Shown piece by piece: positions 36,501 to 47,857 of a stretch of 64,000 nt of DNA. This DNA is from Klebsormidium nitens (taxonomy: Eukaryota; Streptophyta; Klebsormidiophyceae; Klebsormidiales; Klebsormidiaceae). Location: contig DF237465.1 in assembly GCA_000708835.1 (NCBI GenBank), forward strand, positions 1-64,000, given 5' to 3'. A program made the translations under genes and the position numbers. Position 1 is the first letter of the stretch, and each line of letters opens with the position of its first letter. Under the pieces are notes generated by a model. The model searched no databases, was not told the DNA's origin, and worked only from the letters and a program-made list of their open reading frames with translations.

Positions 36501-39500
36501 AAGTTTCAGGAAGGTTTTTCACTGCCTGGGGTTGGCAACATACGCTACGAGGACACGCCCGAACAGCAGCGACCTTCAAACCGCCGAAAGCGGTTTCTGA
36601 GCGAAATCCAATGTCAAGGAGAAACTTTTAAACGCTGTTGAAAGGTGCAGCAGCCCTGTAACGATTCAAACCCTAGAGCTTTCAAAGCTCAGGACAGCAG
36701 GGTCCTCACTCGCGCTTCCTCTTGATGACCCGCCCGAACCTGGACGTACTGGGCGCTTCCTCGCCCGTCCGCCGCCGCCTTCCGGACCCTCCGGACGATT
36801 CCCCGCCGTCCGAGAGCCCCCGCCCCCGGCGAGACGACGGGCGCAGACCTCTTCGGGTGGCCCGCGCAATGCCGCTGCCGTCGTCGTCACTATCGGAAAT
36901 CGACCCTGCAAAGAGAGAGAGTTTACATATCCAAATGATAAGCTGCACGAAGAATGAGATCAAAGCAAAGTGGGAACGACAAAATATAACAGGACGGGCG
37001 CAGGCCTCTTTGGGTGGCCCGCGCAACGCCGCTTCTGTCGTCGTCACTATCGGAGACCGATAAAACCACAGCGTGATGCCTGGTAAGTTGCGCGTTTCTC
37101 TTCCTCGATTGCGCCCCAAGGATTTGGCGGACGGACACGATCTACGTCGAAACGCAAATTTTGCTCTCAGACAGACCTCCAAACTTACTCAATTCTGGTT
37201 AGTGAATTCTTACCCGAATCGTCATCCTCGTCTCCCTCCTCCACGTCCCCCTCAAAGTCGTCTCGGAAGACAGTCGGCTGGCGGGGCGGCTGCGAGAGCG
37301 GGGGCGGCAGCGGCGCGGGTTCCAGGCGGGGCCCGTCTGCGTGGTGGCTGGTCCACACGTGGTGGCGGAGCGGCTGCGATGCGGCGGCTTGCGCGGCAAA
37401 GATCACCTGGGGGGTGGGCATCCTGCAGAACACATGGCACAGGAATTTAAACATTCAGTATTGGTGAGAATGGAAGAAGGGCTACATCGACGCAGTATTC
37501 CTGACATTCCAGTTCAATGGAGGCCAGCAGCGGAGTGCAATTCAAAGGACTAGGGAGTAGGCAACCTGCATAAAGTTGGCATGAAAAGTTATTGAGATCA
37601 GAACTAAACACGAAAGGATGCTGAGTCGGAGGTTTATCAACCTGTTAATTCATGTCTTGATAAGCTCCGACAAAATCCAGCGGCGAGATTTGAGAAGCGG
37701 AAGCCAGCGCCAGGAGTCGACCTGGGAGTGGGGCATCCTGGACCCTAAAAAAGCGAACACTTGACAAGATGGATTGGAGCGTCAAGATGGTCGGAAAAGT
37801 TTTCTGCAAATGATGAATGTCTTCTCGTCTGAAGTAGAAGCCCGATCGACCCTCCATACCCACCTCGCCATCGGCACGGGCAGCTCCGCCGCGAGCAGCG
37901 CCCCCGCGCCCCCGAACGCGCGCGCGCGCTCCGCCTGGTACGCGCTCTGCCACGGCTCCGGGTACGGCTCCATCTGCGCGTTGCACAGCGGGTCCTGGAG
38001 GTTGCGCAAGTGGACCGGGATGTCCATCGTGACGTCTTGCACGTAGCCGTTGACGTCTTCCGCCGTCTCCAGGTAGTCGCCCAGGAAGAACTGGTCGGGG
38101 GCCGCGGTGCGGTGCTGGCCGGGCGAGCCGGTGGCGTAGTAGTACACCTCGCCGATCTGCACGACAGAACGAAGTCCGTTTCGGTACTCGGATTTTAGAA
38201 AGGCTTTCGTTATGTCGAAGTTTGTTTTCGTCTATTTTGTCTGGGGGTCTGGATCCATCCTCCGTATAAGATGTGACACAGATTGCGAACACCCCAAAGG
38301 AACCATCTGCCACAGGTAGATGCTGTTACTGATGATTGTAAGGAAGTAAAGCAAGGGTCAGGGTTCGCTTGATCGTCCGGTCCTAGTTTGGGTTGGGGGC
38401 GGTATGGAAGCTGAAAAGGAAAGGGAGACGAAGGAAGGAAAAGGGAGAAGTTCAATCAGCCCACATCCTGTTCTTAAACTCCTACTCCTACTCCTAACAC
38501 TATGACGGAAGAGCAACGAAAATTAGTCTTAATGACGCGTCTTCCAACGAGCGCTTTAAGTATATGGGAGCGCCAGCGACTAGGAGCGGAGTGCGGAGAC
38601 CCAACCACTCACCAGAAAAACAAATGCTTTTCATCAGAGACAATTGCAGACGACCAGAAGCAATGTCAGGAGAAGGAAGAGACAAACAAGAACAGAATCC
38701 AACGCCCACAAGCCTTTGAGCCGAGCACCACTCGCAAGCAGATCGTACAGGCGACAACAAAATAACGAAGGCGCGACACAAAACGGACAGGTATTGGAGA
38801 GAAAAGCCGTAGGGGCGGACGTCAACACCTCGTTGGACGCAATGATCGCGGTCCCGTCCGGCGAGAAGCGCGCGTCGACCAGTTCCAGCTCCGCCTGCTG
38901 GAAGGTGCGCAGCGCGCGGCCGGCCCAGAGGTCCCAGATGATCAGCCGCCCGTCGTAGCCGGCGCTGAGAGCCATACGGGGATCCGTGGGGTGCACGTCT
39001 AAGACGTACGTCGCCTGCGGAAAGAGAAAAGGAACTTTCCAGCTACGGATACCCTTCTGGTGAGTGTGGGATAGCGGGTCGGGAACGAAGCTTCCACTAG
39101 GAAAAATTAGCTGAACCAGCCTGGGACGGGTGGGGTTAGTTTGGCGGTTTGGGGTGGGAACGGGTACGGGGCAGGTAAATCAGTGGGTTAGGTTTCTAGC
39201 AATTTAATGTAGGAGCTCACTTCTGCTAAACTGAAGGGAAATGGGTCGGGACCCTTCCAGGAAGCGCCCCGGCTTGCCGGGCGCCCCAACAGGAACCACC
39301 TCGCCTCCGTTTCCTCTTCTCGGGAAAAGCTAAAACTGTTAAGTACAACAATGAGGCCAAGCTCGTGCCGTACTCATCAACAGGGTAACCGAAGAACCGT
39401 CTGAACCTAGATGTGAAAAACGTGGGAACGCGCAAGTTGAACTTTGGCTTAAGATGGTCGGACAACTGTAATTATGGTATTGCTTCGGCGTTGAAAGGTG

Positions 39501-42500
39501 ACCTGAAAACTCCAGCCGCCCTTTGGCACCGACAAGGAATGTTGTTTTATTGTCATCATGACTATATAACAATGAAAAGGGTCGTAATGGGTCGACTCCC
39601 AGCTGGTCTCTTACTCATTTGTTTTGCATGAGGGCCGCTGAAGAAAGAGCTACGAGGGGGACGAATATGAAGGCTTTTGTAACGGCTACAACCAGTGATT
39701 ACCCATATCTACGTACCATACCTTCTCGACTACGTCAAGAGACGAAGTCGCGCGGTTGAAAATCTATTGCATCCTTACAACTTACCCGCTTGAGAAAACT
39801 ACACTTCTGACAAAAAACTTAGCCCACCAGTTGCGATCTCTGAATAAGATCCATGCCGCATGGTAGAAGAGACGGCGATTACATTCCGACATGTGATGCA
39901 CCTGGTCCGTGCATCTGCCTTTACTTCAATGATGGACGGCGGATTTGTATCGTGACAGATACGCAACCGAGCACGCGACGATTTGCAAAAAGCTTCGATT
40001 TAGCAGAAGCAAGCTTTAGCAGAAGTAAGCTGACCAGCCTGGACGGGTGGGGTTAGTTTAGATTTCAGCGTGGGTATGGGTGCGGAGCAAGTGATTTTGT
40101 GGGTTAGGTTTTCAGTGTTAAGGTTGGAGCTACTTTTGCTAAATTCAGGAGACTATAGTTTGCCCTCACCTTAGTGTGCCCATTCAGGGAGTGCACCAGC
40201 GTGCCGTCCCGCGCGTTCCAGACGCAGATGCGGCAGTCCATGATCGCCGCCAGGACGAACCGGTTGTCAAGCGACCACACGATCATGTTCACGCCCCGGG
40301 GGGTAGGATATGGGTGGCGCGGGAGCCCCCTGACTGTGGGCGGGACGGGGGGCTCGGGGACCTTCAGCGTGTGCGTCTTGACCCAGCTCATTATCTTGCT
40401 CTGAGGAAGAAAAGAGAGTACATGCTATTGAGTTTGATACAAGAGTCATTGAAACGAGAATTCGTGAGCATCGTTTTAACCCTGAGCCGCTTGAGGTAAA
40501 CGTGAATCGCGTCATTTTCGGGAAACATCTTTCGAGAACAAACTTTGTAGAAGCAGCTCTTACGCTCGAGATGTGCTCAAGCAACGAGAGGCGCAACAAC
40601 CAAAACGGTAGAAGTTGAAAAGTCTAGAATCTAACTTTCAAACTGGATACGGTCTACACAGTTGCGTCATAAGAAATTGCCGACTTCAAATTGCCCTTTC
40701 GTTCCAACAAAGTATCGAATATATCACATTGTAAGAATCGGCTCCATCGATTTCGTTTTCATCACACTGTCGGACGCCTGCTCAAAACGTTCGGTACGTG
40801 CAGACCCTTGCCAAAACGGCACTGATTCCTCTAAGTGCCGTGAAAAGTTTGTCCAAACTCACGTGCGTCTTCTTGGGCATCCAGATGATAGCGCTCCCGT
40901 CTTTAGAGCAGCTGACGATGTTCGCCGCGAGCGGAGCGACTTTAAATATGCGCGCACCGGCAGAGCCGTAAGAGGACGCAAGTTCTGGCGCGGTAGAGGG
41001 ACCGCATCCGCTGAACTGGACGAAGTTGACCTGGTTCTCGTGGCCTGCCAGCGTGTCAATCTCGTGCATCGAGTAGAGGGGGAACAACTCGGGGAGCGTG
41101 GGCGTCGACCAGACCTGCAAAGAGATGGTTCCGGTGTCTTTCGTCCTGTCCATACTTTGTGCTTCGTTTATCCTTTACTCTTGTCTCCTGTCCGTGTTGT
41201 TTGCTTGCCTCAGCCATAGATTTTGTCTCGTCATTGATAGGTTGCCAGATAGCTGCGGATACTCGAATGGGCTCGCCCGAGTTGACAAATTCGAGCGATT
41301 CTGCCAATTGAGCGGTGCTTTTCCCATATAGCTAGAATTTGGAACGGTGTTGAAAGCTGTTATCTGTCGTTGTGAGCGCATGGCTGGCAACTAACGGAGC
41401 AGAACCACTCAACCGACTCCCCAAAGGGTATTGTGGTGAACGGACCCAAGAGACTGTAATTGCAGCCAACTGTTGAGAAGCGCAAGCTTGATCTCGGAGG
41501 ACTTTCTTCCAGCCCACCTTTTCAAAACTCTCAGGCAGTAAACCATGAAGCCCTCCAAAAGTTCTCAAGCAAGACAGTGACTGTCTCCGCCCCTCAAAAC
41601 AAGTTCCTCGGTCCTGGCAAGGCACACCAACCTTCAATCTTAAGCACGACTACTCTAACTAGGGTAAAAGCGCCACCAACGCTTTTGAGATGGGCCCATA
41701 TGACAAGCCAGCATGGTGTCTCACCCTGGCCATCTTGTCAGTGCTTCCAGTCACAAAGAAGCGCCCGTCCGGGTTGTAGCTCGCCGCCAAGATCTCGTCC
41801 TTGGCAGCCGTTTTGGCCTTCTCTGCACCTGGCAGCGGTTTCGGGATGTATACCTGCGGCTTCACCTTGGAGCTGCGGGCGTCCCAGATGCGGCACGTGT
41901 TGTCTTCGGACGCCCTGCAGCGTCCGAACATATGCCTTTAGCGTCCAAGATTGTTCAGAAGTGGAACTAGAGAGTAAGAAGCTTGAAACATATTGCTAGG
42001 TCTCCCTTTTGGGGGCCTTGGATGGATTGCACTGCACAAAGACGTTCGATAGCGCTAGAACGATAGAACAATTAAAGTGAGAAAACATTGGTAAGCTTTC
42101 TGACCAAGCTCTTCTGTTAGTAATCACTTCCAGAATGGGAACAAAGCCTAGCTGCGCCGATTGCTGGCCCGCTAAGAAGATGATAAAGAAAAAAAAAACA
42201 GAATGCAAATCAGGAGGTCAAAGAGGGTCGTATCAACAGCAGAAAGCTTTGATTTTGCCAGCAAGCGCAGTACATGCAGAAAGAACGTTGGACACTCGCC
42301 TCTACTACTTCAACAATTTAAACGGTGAACGAGGAAGGGCAGCTTACGAGAGCAGCTGGTGCTCAAAGCCAGGGCGGGGGCTGAACTGGACCGCTGTCAC
42401 CGGGTTGGCATGCCCTTTCAACACGGATATTGGGTTGCCAAAGGGAAGAGACCATATGCGAATGGAGTGGTCGTTGGAGCCAGACGCCACGAACTTGTTG

Positions 42501-44574
42501 TCAGCGGACACGGTGAGATCCGTGATGTCGCCCTGCGGTCTCAACCGGAACAGGAGTCAGATCCGTTGAAAAGTGGGGCCAGGTGAGATAAAGAGGGCAA
42601 CAAAAGTAGAAAACTTACAAACGGAAGTTCTTTGGTAATGTGTGTGGTGACAATTGAATTCACCACTGCGTCGCCTGCATCAACGTCTAGAATCGACAGA
42701 GCTCATCATTGTCAAATGGTGACGTTAATAATCTGTAACAAACTCAACTCGCTGGCAGGCAAAGAAATCTAGTTGCATGCTAGAACTTCTGAAGAATCGT
42801 CGAGAAAACCTTTTGAGGTTTTCACCGTCGGGACATGAAAAGGGTGAGGACAATGCGAGGCCCGGGCCCGACTCACCGTGTGGCCCCTACACGTGCGCAG
42901 CAAGATCCCGGTGTTCATGCTCCATATTTTCACCAGAAAGTCGTCCGAGCCTGTCACCACGAGCCTCCCGCTGCGGTCGAACACCGTGCAGTACACAGCG
43001 TTCCGATGGCCCCTCAGAGTGGACAGACGCTCCATCCGTTCCACCAGCAGCGCAGGGTGCCCTAGAGCGTACTCCCCCGCCTTCCGAGCAGGCAACCGGT
43101 TGGTGGGGCCTGAGAACCCTCCCCCGATCTCTCTCAGCATCATCCCTAGCACGTGCCCTGCTTGGCTGTTAGGCCATCGAAGCCACTTGGGTAAGGGCTT
43201 CTGCTGGAGAGAAGCAGCGCGCTCCTTCTCGAGAAGCGAGAAGGGGCCCGTACCGAGGATTGTGTTTGCACTGGCAACGGTGAGGGTTCGCTCGTGGGGG
43301 CTGTCGGGGGGGCTGTGGTCGGCCGCGGTGGTGTGCATCAGCTGAAGGAGTAGCCTGCGCAGGTGGTCCTGGCTGATGCTGGGATGCCTGTGGGGGAGGA
43401 GGAACTTCCAAGTGAGGGCAAAGCTCGTACCCTGTCACAAGCCTGGTCGTACCCCCTCAATTGCTGATTGACTTGGTCAGCGGAGTCTCGTCACACAAAA
43501 ATCGCGGCAAAGCCTACAGCGTTGAAATCAGTCTTGGAGCCTGCTCAACATGGCCCTGCAGATCCCACCACTCGGATCCAACAGCTAGCGAGAATATTAT
43601 TTTTTGCTCTGGGCTATTGGGTCGGAGATGTTATTCGCAACACTGTCGTAGTGTCCAATGTGCATACCTTCCATCAAAAAGTGGACGTCCCGTAGTTCCC
43701 ACCCTATCATTCACGAGATATGACAAGAAGATGCAAACCTCAAATACAGAACCGATTCAAGCCGGATTTACTGCAGCAAGACAAATGCTGCATCAACCAG
43801 GTAGAATGACCATTCAAGTGCAGCAAGTCTGCAAAATTGACAACATCCCTCAGATGGAAACGCAGAAAGGAATACTGAAGTGGTGAATGCCAACATCAGA
43901 CCTCCTGAGCAGCCCACGCACACAAAATGTATGTTACTGGGTGCTGAAGCTCTTTCCATGGCTTTTCCCCACGGCTCAAAACCTCTCAGCATCATGCAAG
44001 CTTTTCACTCCTAAAAAGGTCGAGATGCTGGGCGCAAGGGACGTTTAAGGTCAGCCTGTCCAAGAATGAACATACTCATGCTATTTTTCACTTGCCAAGA
44101 ATCTCAAACAACATCAGACGATTGTTAACATAAAGCAATCGCTCTCTTCGCTTCCATTCGCCCTCGACGCCACCTCATTTGACAGTTTCAGTTATTGAGC
44201 TCTGTCGATTTTTATTTGGACCTGCCATCTTACCTTGCAGCCACCTCCTCGTAAGACACCGAAAGCGTCCTCCCATTATCGCCCACCAGCTCTGACGGCT
44301 GCCCGCTGCTGCTGTGGAAGGCATGGCCGCGGCGTGGCAGAAGGTCGTGCTCTCTAAGCTCCTGCTTCAACAACTCTGCAGCTTTGACACACGGGCCAGC
44401 AGACAGGAAGTGTGCCACCAAAAAGTACACTTCTCGCATGTCAATGAAAGGAGCTGCGTTCCTGATGGGACTAACTTGAACTGACGCACTTGGTGGACGA
44501 GTTGGGGGCTGCTTCGCAAGAGCTGCAGGCGCGTTCTGAATCTTCTTGTACGGCACCCCTTGGTTCCCAGCCAT
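33586..44574 (-). CDS. BRWD/PHIP-like WD40 protein with prion-like C-terminal tail
   Basis: Exons (minus): 44574-44234, 43387-42877, 42532-42348, 41914-41725, 41114-40863, 40400-40170, 39014-38829, 38156-37864, 37422-37214, 36905-36710, then 36027 onward; the phases join to there. The N-terminus has the family's REVYFLVAHFLSAGPC block. WD40 repeats follow at about residues 235-650 (LRGHRNAVYCTVFDRSGRLV; DNRFVLAAIMDCRICVWN; HPTDPRMALSAGYDG), then the conserved DQFFLGDY block and GRVIKRKR. This is the plant BRWD order; relatives bind chromatin. The large last exon starts in one frame (DDDYESLPEGR) but the long tail to the stop at 33586 is in another frame, open from about 35818, with G-runs in the overlap. 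A small intron or a one-base error must connect them. The tail is rich in Pro, Gly, Gln and Asn, with PNQ repeats, and I see no bromodomain in it. Confidence 0.85.
37016..37066 (-). repeat. Echo of exon 10 border of the BRWD-like gene
   Basis: About 60 bp matching the start of exon 10 (encoding SDSDDD...ARAT.RGLRPS) lie 157 bp upstream, in transcription, of the real exon at 36905. The copy has lost the AG acceptor. It sits in intron 9. Confidence 0.85.
37680..37740 (-). repeat. Echo of exon 9 border of the BRWD-like gene
   Basis: A degenerate copy of the exon 9 start (minus-strand CAGGATGCCC...CCCAGGT) begins at 37737, about 315 bp upstream of the real exon 9 at 37422. It keeps an AG. It opens a short frame that would end the protein at a TAA near 37649 if it were used as a terminal exon. 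Confidence 0.65.
39105..39230 (+). mobile_element. GGGTTAGG-rich foldback element, copy 1 (left arm truncated)
   Basis: The core shares ACGGGTGGGGTTAGTTTGG and, after a gap, GTGGGTTAGGTTT with three other copies in the window. The right arm AGCTCACTTCTGCTAAA (39214-39230) is the reverse complement of the left arm of copy 2. The left arm of this copy is reduced to AGCTGAACCAGCC. It lies in intron 6 of the BRWD-like gene, same orientation as copy 2. No coding capacity. Confidence 0.7.
40015..40143 (+). mobile_element. GGGTTAGG-rich foldback element, copy 2
   Basis: Left arm TTTAGCAGAAGTAAGCT (40015-40031) pairs with right arm AGCTACTTTTGCTAAA (40128-40143). The core between has the shared words GGGTGGGGTTAGTTT, GGGTGCGGAGC and GTGGGTTAGG. 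It lies in intron 6 of the BRWD-like gene about 0.9 kb from copy 1. A small direct duplication of the left arm precedes it. Confidence 0.75.
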
Positions 44575-45650
44575 GTTTGATGCAAGTGACGCAAACTTCC
44601 TTTAACTAGCTTTCAATCATGCAAACAAGCTTGGCCTCGACATGTTTCCGCTCATGGGATAAGAACGTTAACAGATAAACCCCAACGCATTTCGAGGCTT
44701 GCCGCAGCGCCAGAACGTTTTCGAGGCTTCAACAACTCAGCGTCCAGCATCCGCCATTCTTGAAGGAAAGAAGCGTCTAGGAACTACAGAAACGTTGTCC
44801 TCAATTCGAGACCCGAACTCAGAGCAGGCCTGCACGAGCATGCGTCGTCTCAATAACCATGAACTTTAATAGTAATAAGGATCTTAAGGTACTGAAAGTA
44901 CTGGATTTCCGACTTAACCAACACTAAAACCCTAAGGACAAAATGACTCGCTCCGCACCCGAACCCACCCTAACCACCAAACTAACCCCACCCGTACTCG
45001 TGTACCTTAAGTTCCTTATTACAATTAAAGTTTATCCCTATTCGTCATCTCTGTAATCCTGTACTAGCCTAGTCGGACTCGTAGAGTTTAGAGAGTACTA
45101 GAGACTGATTCTGAAGCTGCGACTCGCGACTCGCGAGCACCTTTTCGAAAGAAGCTGATTCAAACTCGACAAGGTTCGAACTGGAGCACGATTCCCGCCA
45201 GTTTTGTACCGGGCACAAAACAGCTCCCGAGTACTTCGGCATTGGCCGGGGGGGGAAAACGTAGATCGATCGAATAGACGGCCAGGCCGGGTTGTTGTTT
45301 TCACCGGCCCCGCTCGGCCTTCGGAGCTTCCGAGCCCTGACCGGGGCAACCCAGCGCCGGGTGCCGACTAGGTTCGAGGTGGCCCGGCTGGTCAACTGAA
45401 ATTTTGAATCCTTTAGTGGTACCGGTACCTACGTAGGCTAGGTAGGGTACCGCAAGCCCAGTACCGTACCGTGTACGTTTTAAAGACCGGTATGTACCGC
45501 GGCAAGAGAGAAGGCTGCAATACGGCGTCGGTAGGTAGGTACCTGGCAATGCGCTGCATGATTTTGAAGAAGACGCGCTGCTCTTCTCCATTGCTCCGCT
45601 TTGCTGGATTTGATTTCTGAAGGGAGCCAAAGCGTTGAACTTGAAGGACC
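44575..45650. promoter_or_regulatory. Divergent promoter region (BRWD-like gene / F-box gene) with an inserted element
   Basis: 1.08 kb between divergent start codons. It contains foldback element copy 3 (44862-45032). The stretch nearer the F-box gene has repeated GGTAC words including the palindrome GGTACCGGTACC near 45419. No core promoter element could be assigned. Confidence 0.5.
44862..45032 (-). mobile_element. GGGTTAGG-rich foldback element, copy 3, with 31-bp arms
   Basis: Arms at 44862-44892 and 45002-45032 are inverted repeats matching at 29 of 31 positions (AACTTTAAT.GTAATAAGG and so on). The core, read on the minus strand, has the same words as the other copies (ACGGGTGGGGTTAGTTTGG, GGTTAGGGTGGGT, CGGGTGCGGAGC). 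The arms share no similarity with those of copies 2 or 4. It lies in the shared promoter of the BRWD-like and F-box genes. Confidence 0.8.
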
Positions 45651-46922
45651 ATGGCCAGGGAAACGTCAATCGATGATTTGCCGGAAGGTATACTGACAAC
45701 CATATTTGAATTCAAGCTGCGCACCATGGAGGAGATGATGACCCTCAGTTGCGTCTGCAAAAAGTGGAGGAGTGCGGCATTGCAGACAAGATACTTGTCT
45801 GTAGAGTCCAAGTATCTAGAAGAGCCAGAAAGTCCTTTTACAAAAGTACTGCTCCTTGATTTACTAGCCAAGTATACAATGCTGGAAGACGTCGAATTTG
45901 ATGTGACCGAATTGGATGCCCCTTTCCTTTGGGCATTCCTGAGGGGGAGGGACAGACTGACAAGGTTCACTTTTGAAGGAGGGCACCTCGATTTCGACAG
46001 CTCCGCTGCCCTTTTCTCAATGCTCATGCTTCTGCCAAAGTTGAGACAACTCAAAATCAAAGGACTGTCCTTAAATGCGGGCGTGCTAGAGCAGAGACGA
46101 AACAGGTCTTTCGAGTCTCTTCAACAGATCCATATGAGTACTTTCTTCATCTCCCAAGCTGATCTGGACTCCTTGATGTCTCAGTGCCCCAGTCTGCTTA
46201 AATTGACTCTCATACAGGCCACTCTGGAAGTGGATGTCATAGAGGACCTCTACATCCGATCGCTTTTGCTAGAAGAACTAGAGTTCCGTCTAGCTCGCGG
46301 TACGGTCGAGCTGTACATCGACACCCCATCCTTGAAGTCTGCCGCATTGGGTTTGAACAACTATGGGAGTGCAGTATTTCTGGCGCACCGGTTGATGTCC
46401 CTTGATCTACACGCCTGCAAGCTAATAACAACAGCAGGGTCCTTTTCAGGGGTGAAGAACCTAACATGGGGCACCGCATGGGGGCCTAAAGGTGTTGTCA
46501 GTATAAGCTGGGACAGCCTTGTTGGTCTGCTTAATCAGATGATTGGGCTAGAGTTTTTGTCTCTCTCTTGCAACAACGTCAGCATGGGAGCAACAGGTGC
46601 TCGTGCTGGCATTAGCCAGTTTTTTGAGGGTTTGGGAAACCTTACAGAACTTCATGTTGAAGGAGCCTGGTTTTTCCGCACGCTGGTAAAATCAACCCCA
46701 CGGAAGGAGCAGCCACTTAAGCTTGACACTCTGGACATTGAGCTGCCCAAGCCTCTCCCCCATCGTTGCATCAGCCATGTCAATTGGCTGCTATGTAGCA
46801 GCCCAAACCTTGAGTATCTGACCATCTTCACTGAGGCCAAAAGCCAAGCCCTGACCAGGCTTGTCTCCGCTTATCGGAAGGATCACCCAGATGTCCAAGT
46901 TGACTTTGAGCTAGAAGATTAG
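45651..46922 (+). CDS. F-box / leucine-rich-repeat protein, intronless
   Basis: Single open frame of 423 residues with plain ATG and TAG. Residues of about 5-45 form an F-box (IDDLPEGILTTIFEF then LSCVCKKWRSAAL), the part that binds SKP1 in SCF ubiquitin ligases. The rest has spaced leucine-rich segments (LPKLRQLKIKGLSL, CPSLLKLTLIQATL, LLLEELEFRLA, LTELHVEGAW, SPNLEYLTIFTEA), as in F-box/LRR proteins that select the substrate. The target is unknown. All confidently modelled neighbours have introns, so this may be a retrocopy or a member of an intronless F-box group. It points away from the BRWD-like gene. Confidence 0.88.
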   Translation: MARETSIDDLPEGILTTIFEFKLRTMEEMMTLSCVCKKWRSAALQTRYLSVESKYLEEPESPFTKVLLLDLLAKYTMLEDVEFDVTELDAPFLWAFLRGRDRLTRFTFEGGHLDFDSSAALFSMLMLLPKLRQLKIKGLSLNAGVLEQRRNRSFESLQQIHMSTFFISQADLDSLMSQCPSLLKLTLIQATLEVDVIEDLYIRSLLLEELEFRLARGTVELYIDTPSLKSAALGLNNYGSAVFLAHRLMSLDLHACKLITTAGSFSGVKNLTWGTAWGPKGVVSISWDSLVGLLNQMIGLEFLSLSCNNVSMGATGARAGISQFFEGLGNLTELHVEGAWFFRTLVKSTPRKEQPLKLDTLDIELPKPLPHRCISHVNWLLCSSPNLEYLTIFTEAKSQALTRLVSAYRKDHPDVQVDFELED

Positions 46923-47857
46923 AAGTGCTTAACTTGTAAAACGTGTGAAGTCAGAATAAGTTGTAAATACAAGGTTAGGATTGCTTAGTTGCAAGAAGCT
47001 TCTTTTTCGTCTAGTCTACACGTTGGCATGCGAAATACCGTACTTCGCTGTTGCAAGCTGAGGAGCAGTCTCGTTCCTTCAATAACAAATGGAGACACAG
47101 ACCTTGGTTCAAGTTTTAAAGTCTGGTGTACTTTAGCGGGACAAAGGTGGCAAAATTGTAGGAAGATACTATATTTACAAAAGGCGCTTGACATATTCAA
47201 CGCAGCAGCTATGTTATATTAGTTGCTGCTGGATGTTGCATATGCATTGTCCTACGAGACACTGACCTGCCATACATAAAATGGCTATATACATTGGCCC
47301 GAGCTTGACAGGGGAAAGCCTTGGCCCGGGCTTGGCAGAGGGAAGCCTTGAACCGAATCGAGGTATCGCAAGTTGTGCATGCAAACCGGGTGCGATAGAG
47401 GACAGTCGTATCATTTTTGACCATATGCACGTATATTGTATTGTTGTCCAAGCACTCAGCAAATAACGCATGATTTGGCTTAAGAACTGATTTTTGCGTG
47501 TACGTCAACTAGCTAATCGAACAGAGGCGGCCGACCGAAGGGAAGAAACCATATATATGAACGTATGTATAATCTGCAGGCCAATGAGTGTATATGCGGT
47601 AGGGAACTTCGAGTCTGCTCCTTTCAGCTATACAAGTTTGCAGCTATCACATTCGATCGAGCTAGGCAAGCTGTAAGTAAGAAACTTAAATAGATACATT
47701 CATCACTTAGGGTCAACCATGGCTCCACGTACTGTATTAGAAACTCTGATTATGATCACCCGCAGCAAAACGCAACACTGACGAAAGCGATAGAGCCAAC
47801 TGCCGAGAAGCGGAATAATAATCATGTGCTAGTCCGCCTTTCAATGTGCTTTGTGTT
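46923..47857. other. Intergenic, convergent 3' ends (F-box gene / ORC2)
   Basis: About 0.94 kb between two stop codons, AT-rich. A short direct repeat (GCTTGGCAGAGGGAAGCCTTG and GCTTGACAGGGGAAAGCCTTG) lies near 47305-47350. No gene is seen. Confidence 0.6.

Noticed and set aside
37645-37745. Alternative terminal exon of the BRWD-like gene
   Set aside because: It fits the phase, but it resembles a degenerate copy of exon 9. The exon at 37422 continues into the conserved basic block, so it is kept as an echo only.
39120-39200. Telomere or internal telomeric tract
   Set aside because: The GGGTTAGG-like words are not in a regular tandem array, and the same core occurs in four places between inverted repeats, so it is a dispersed element.
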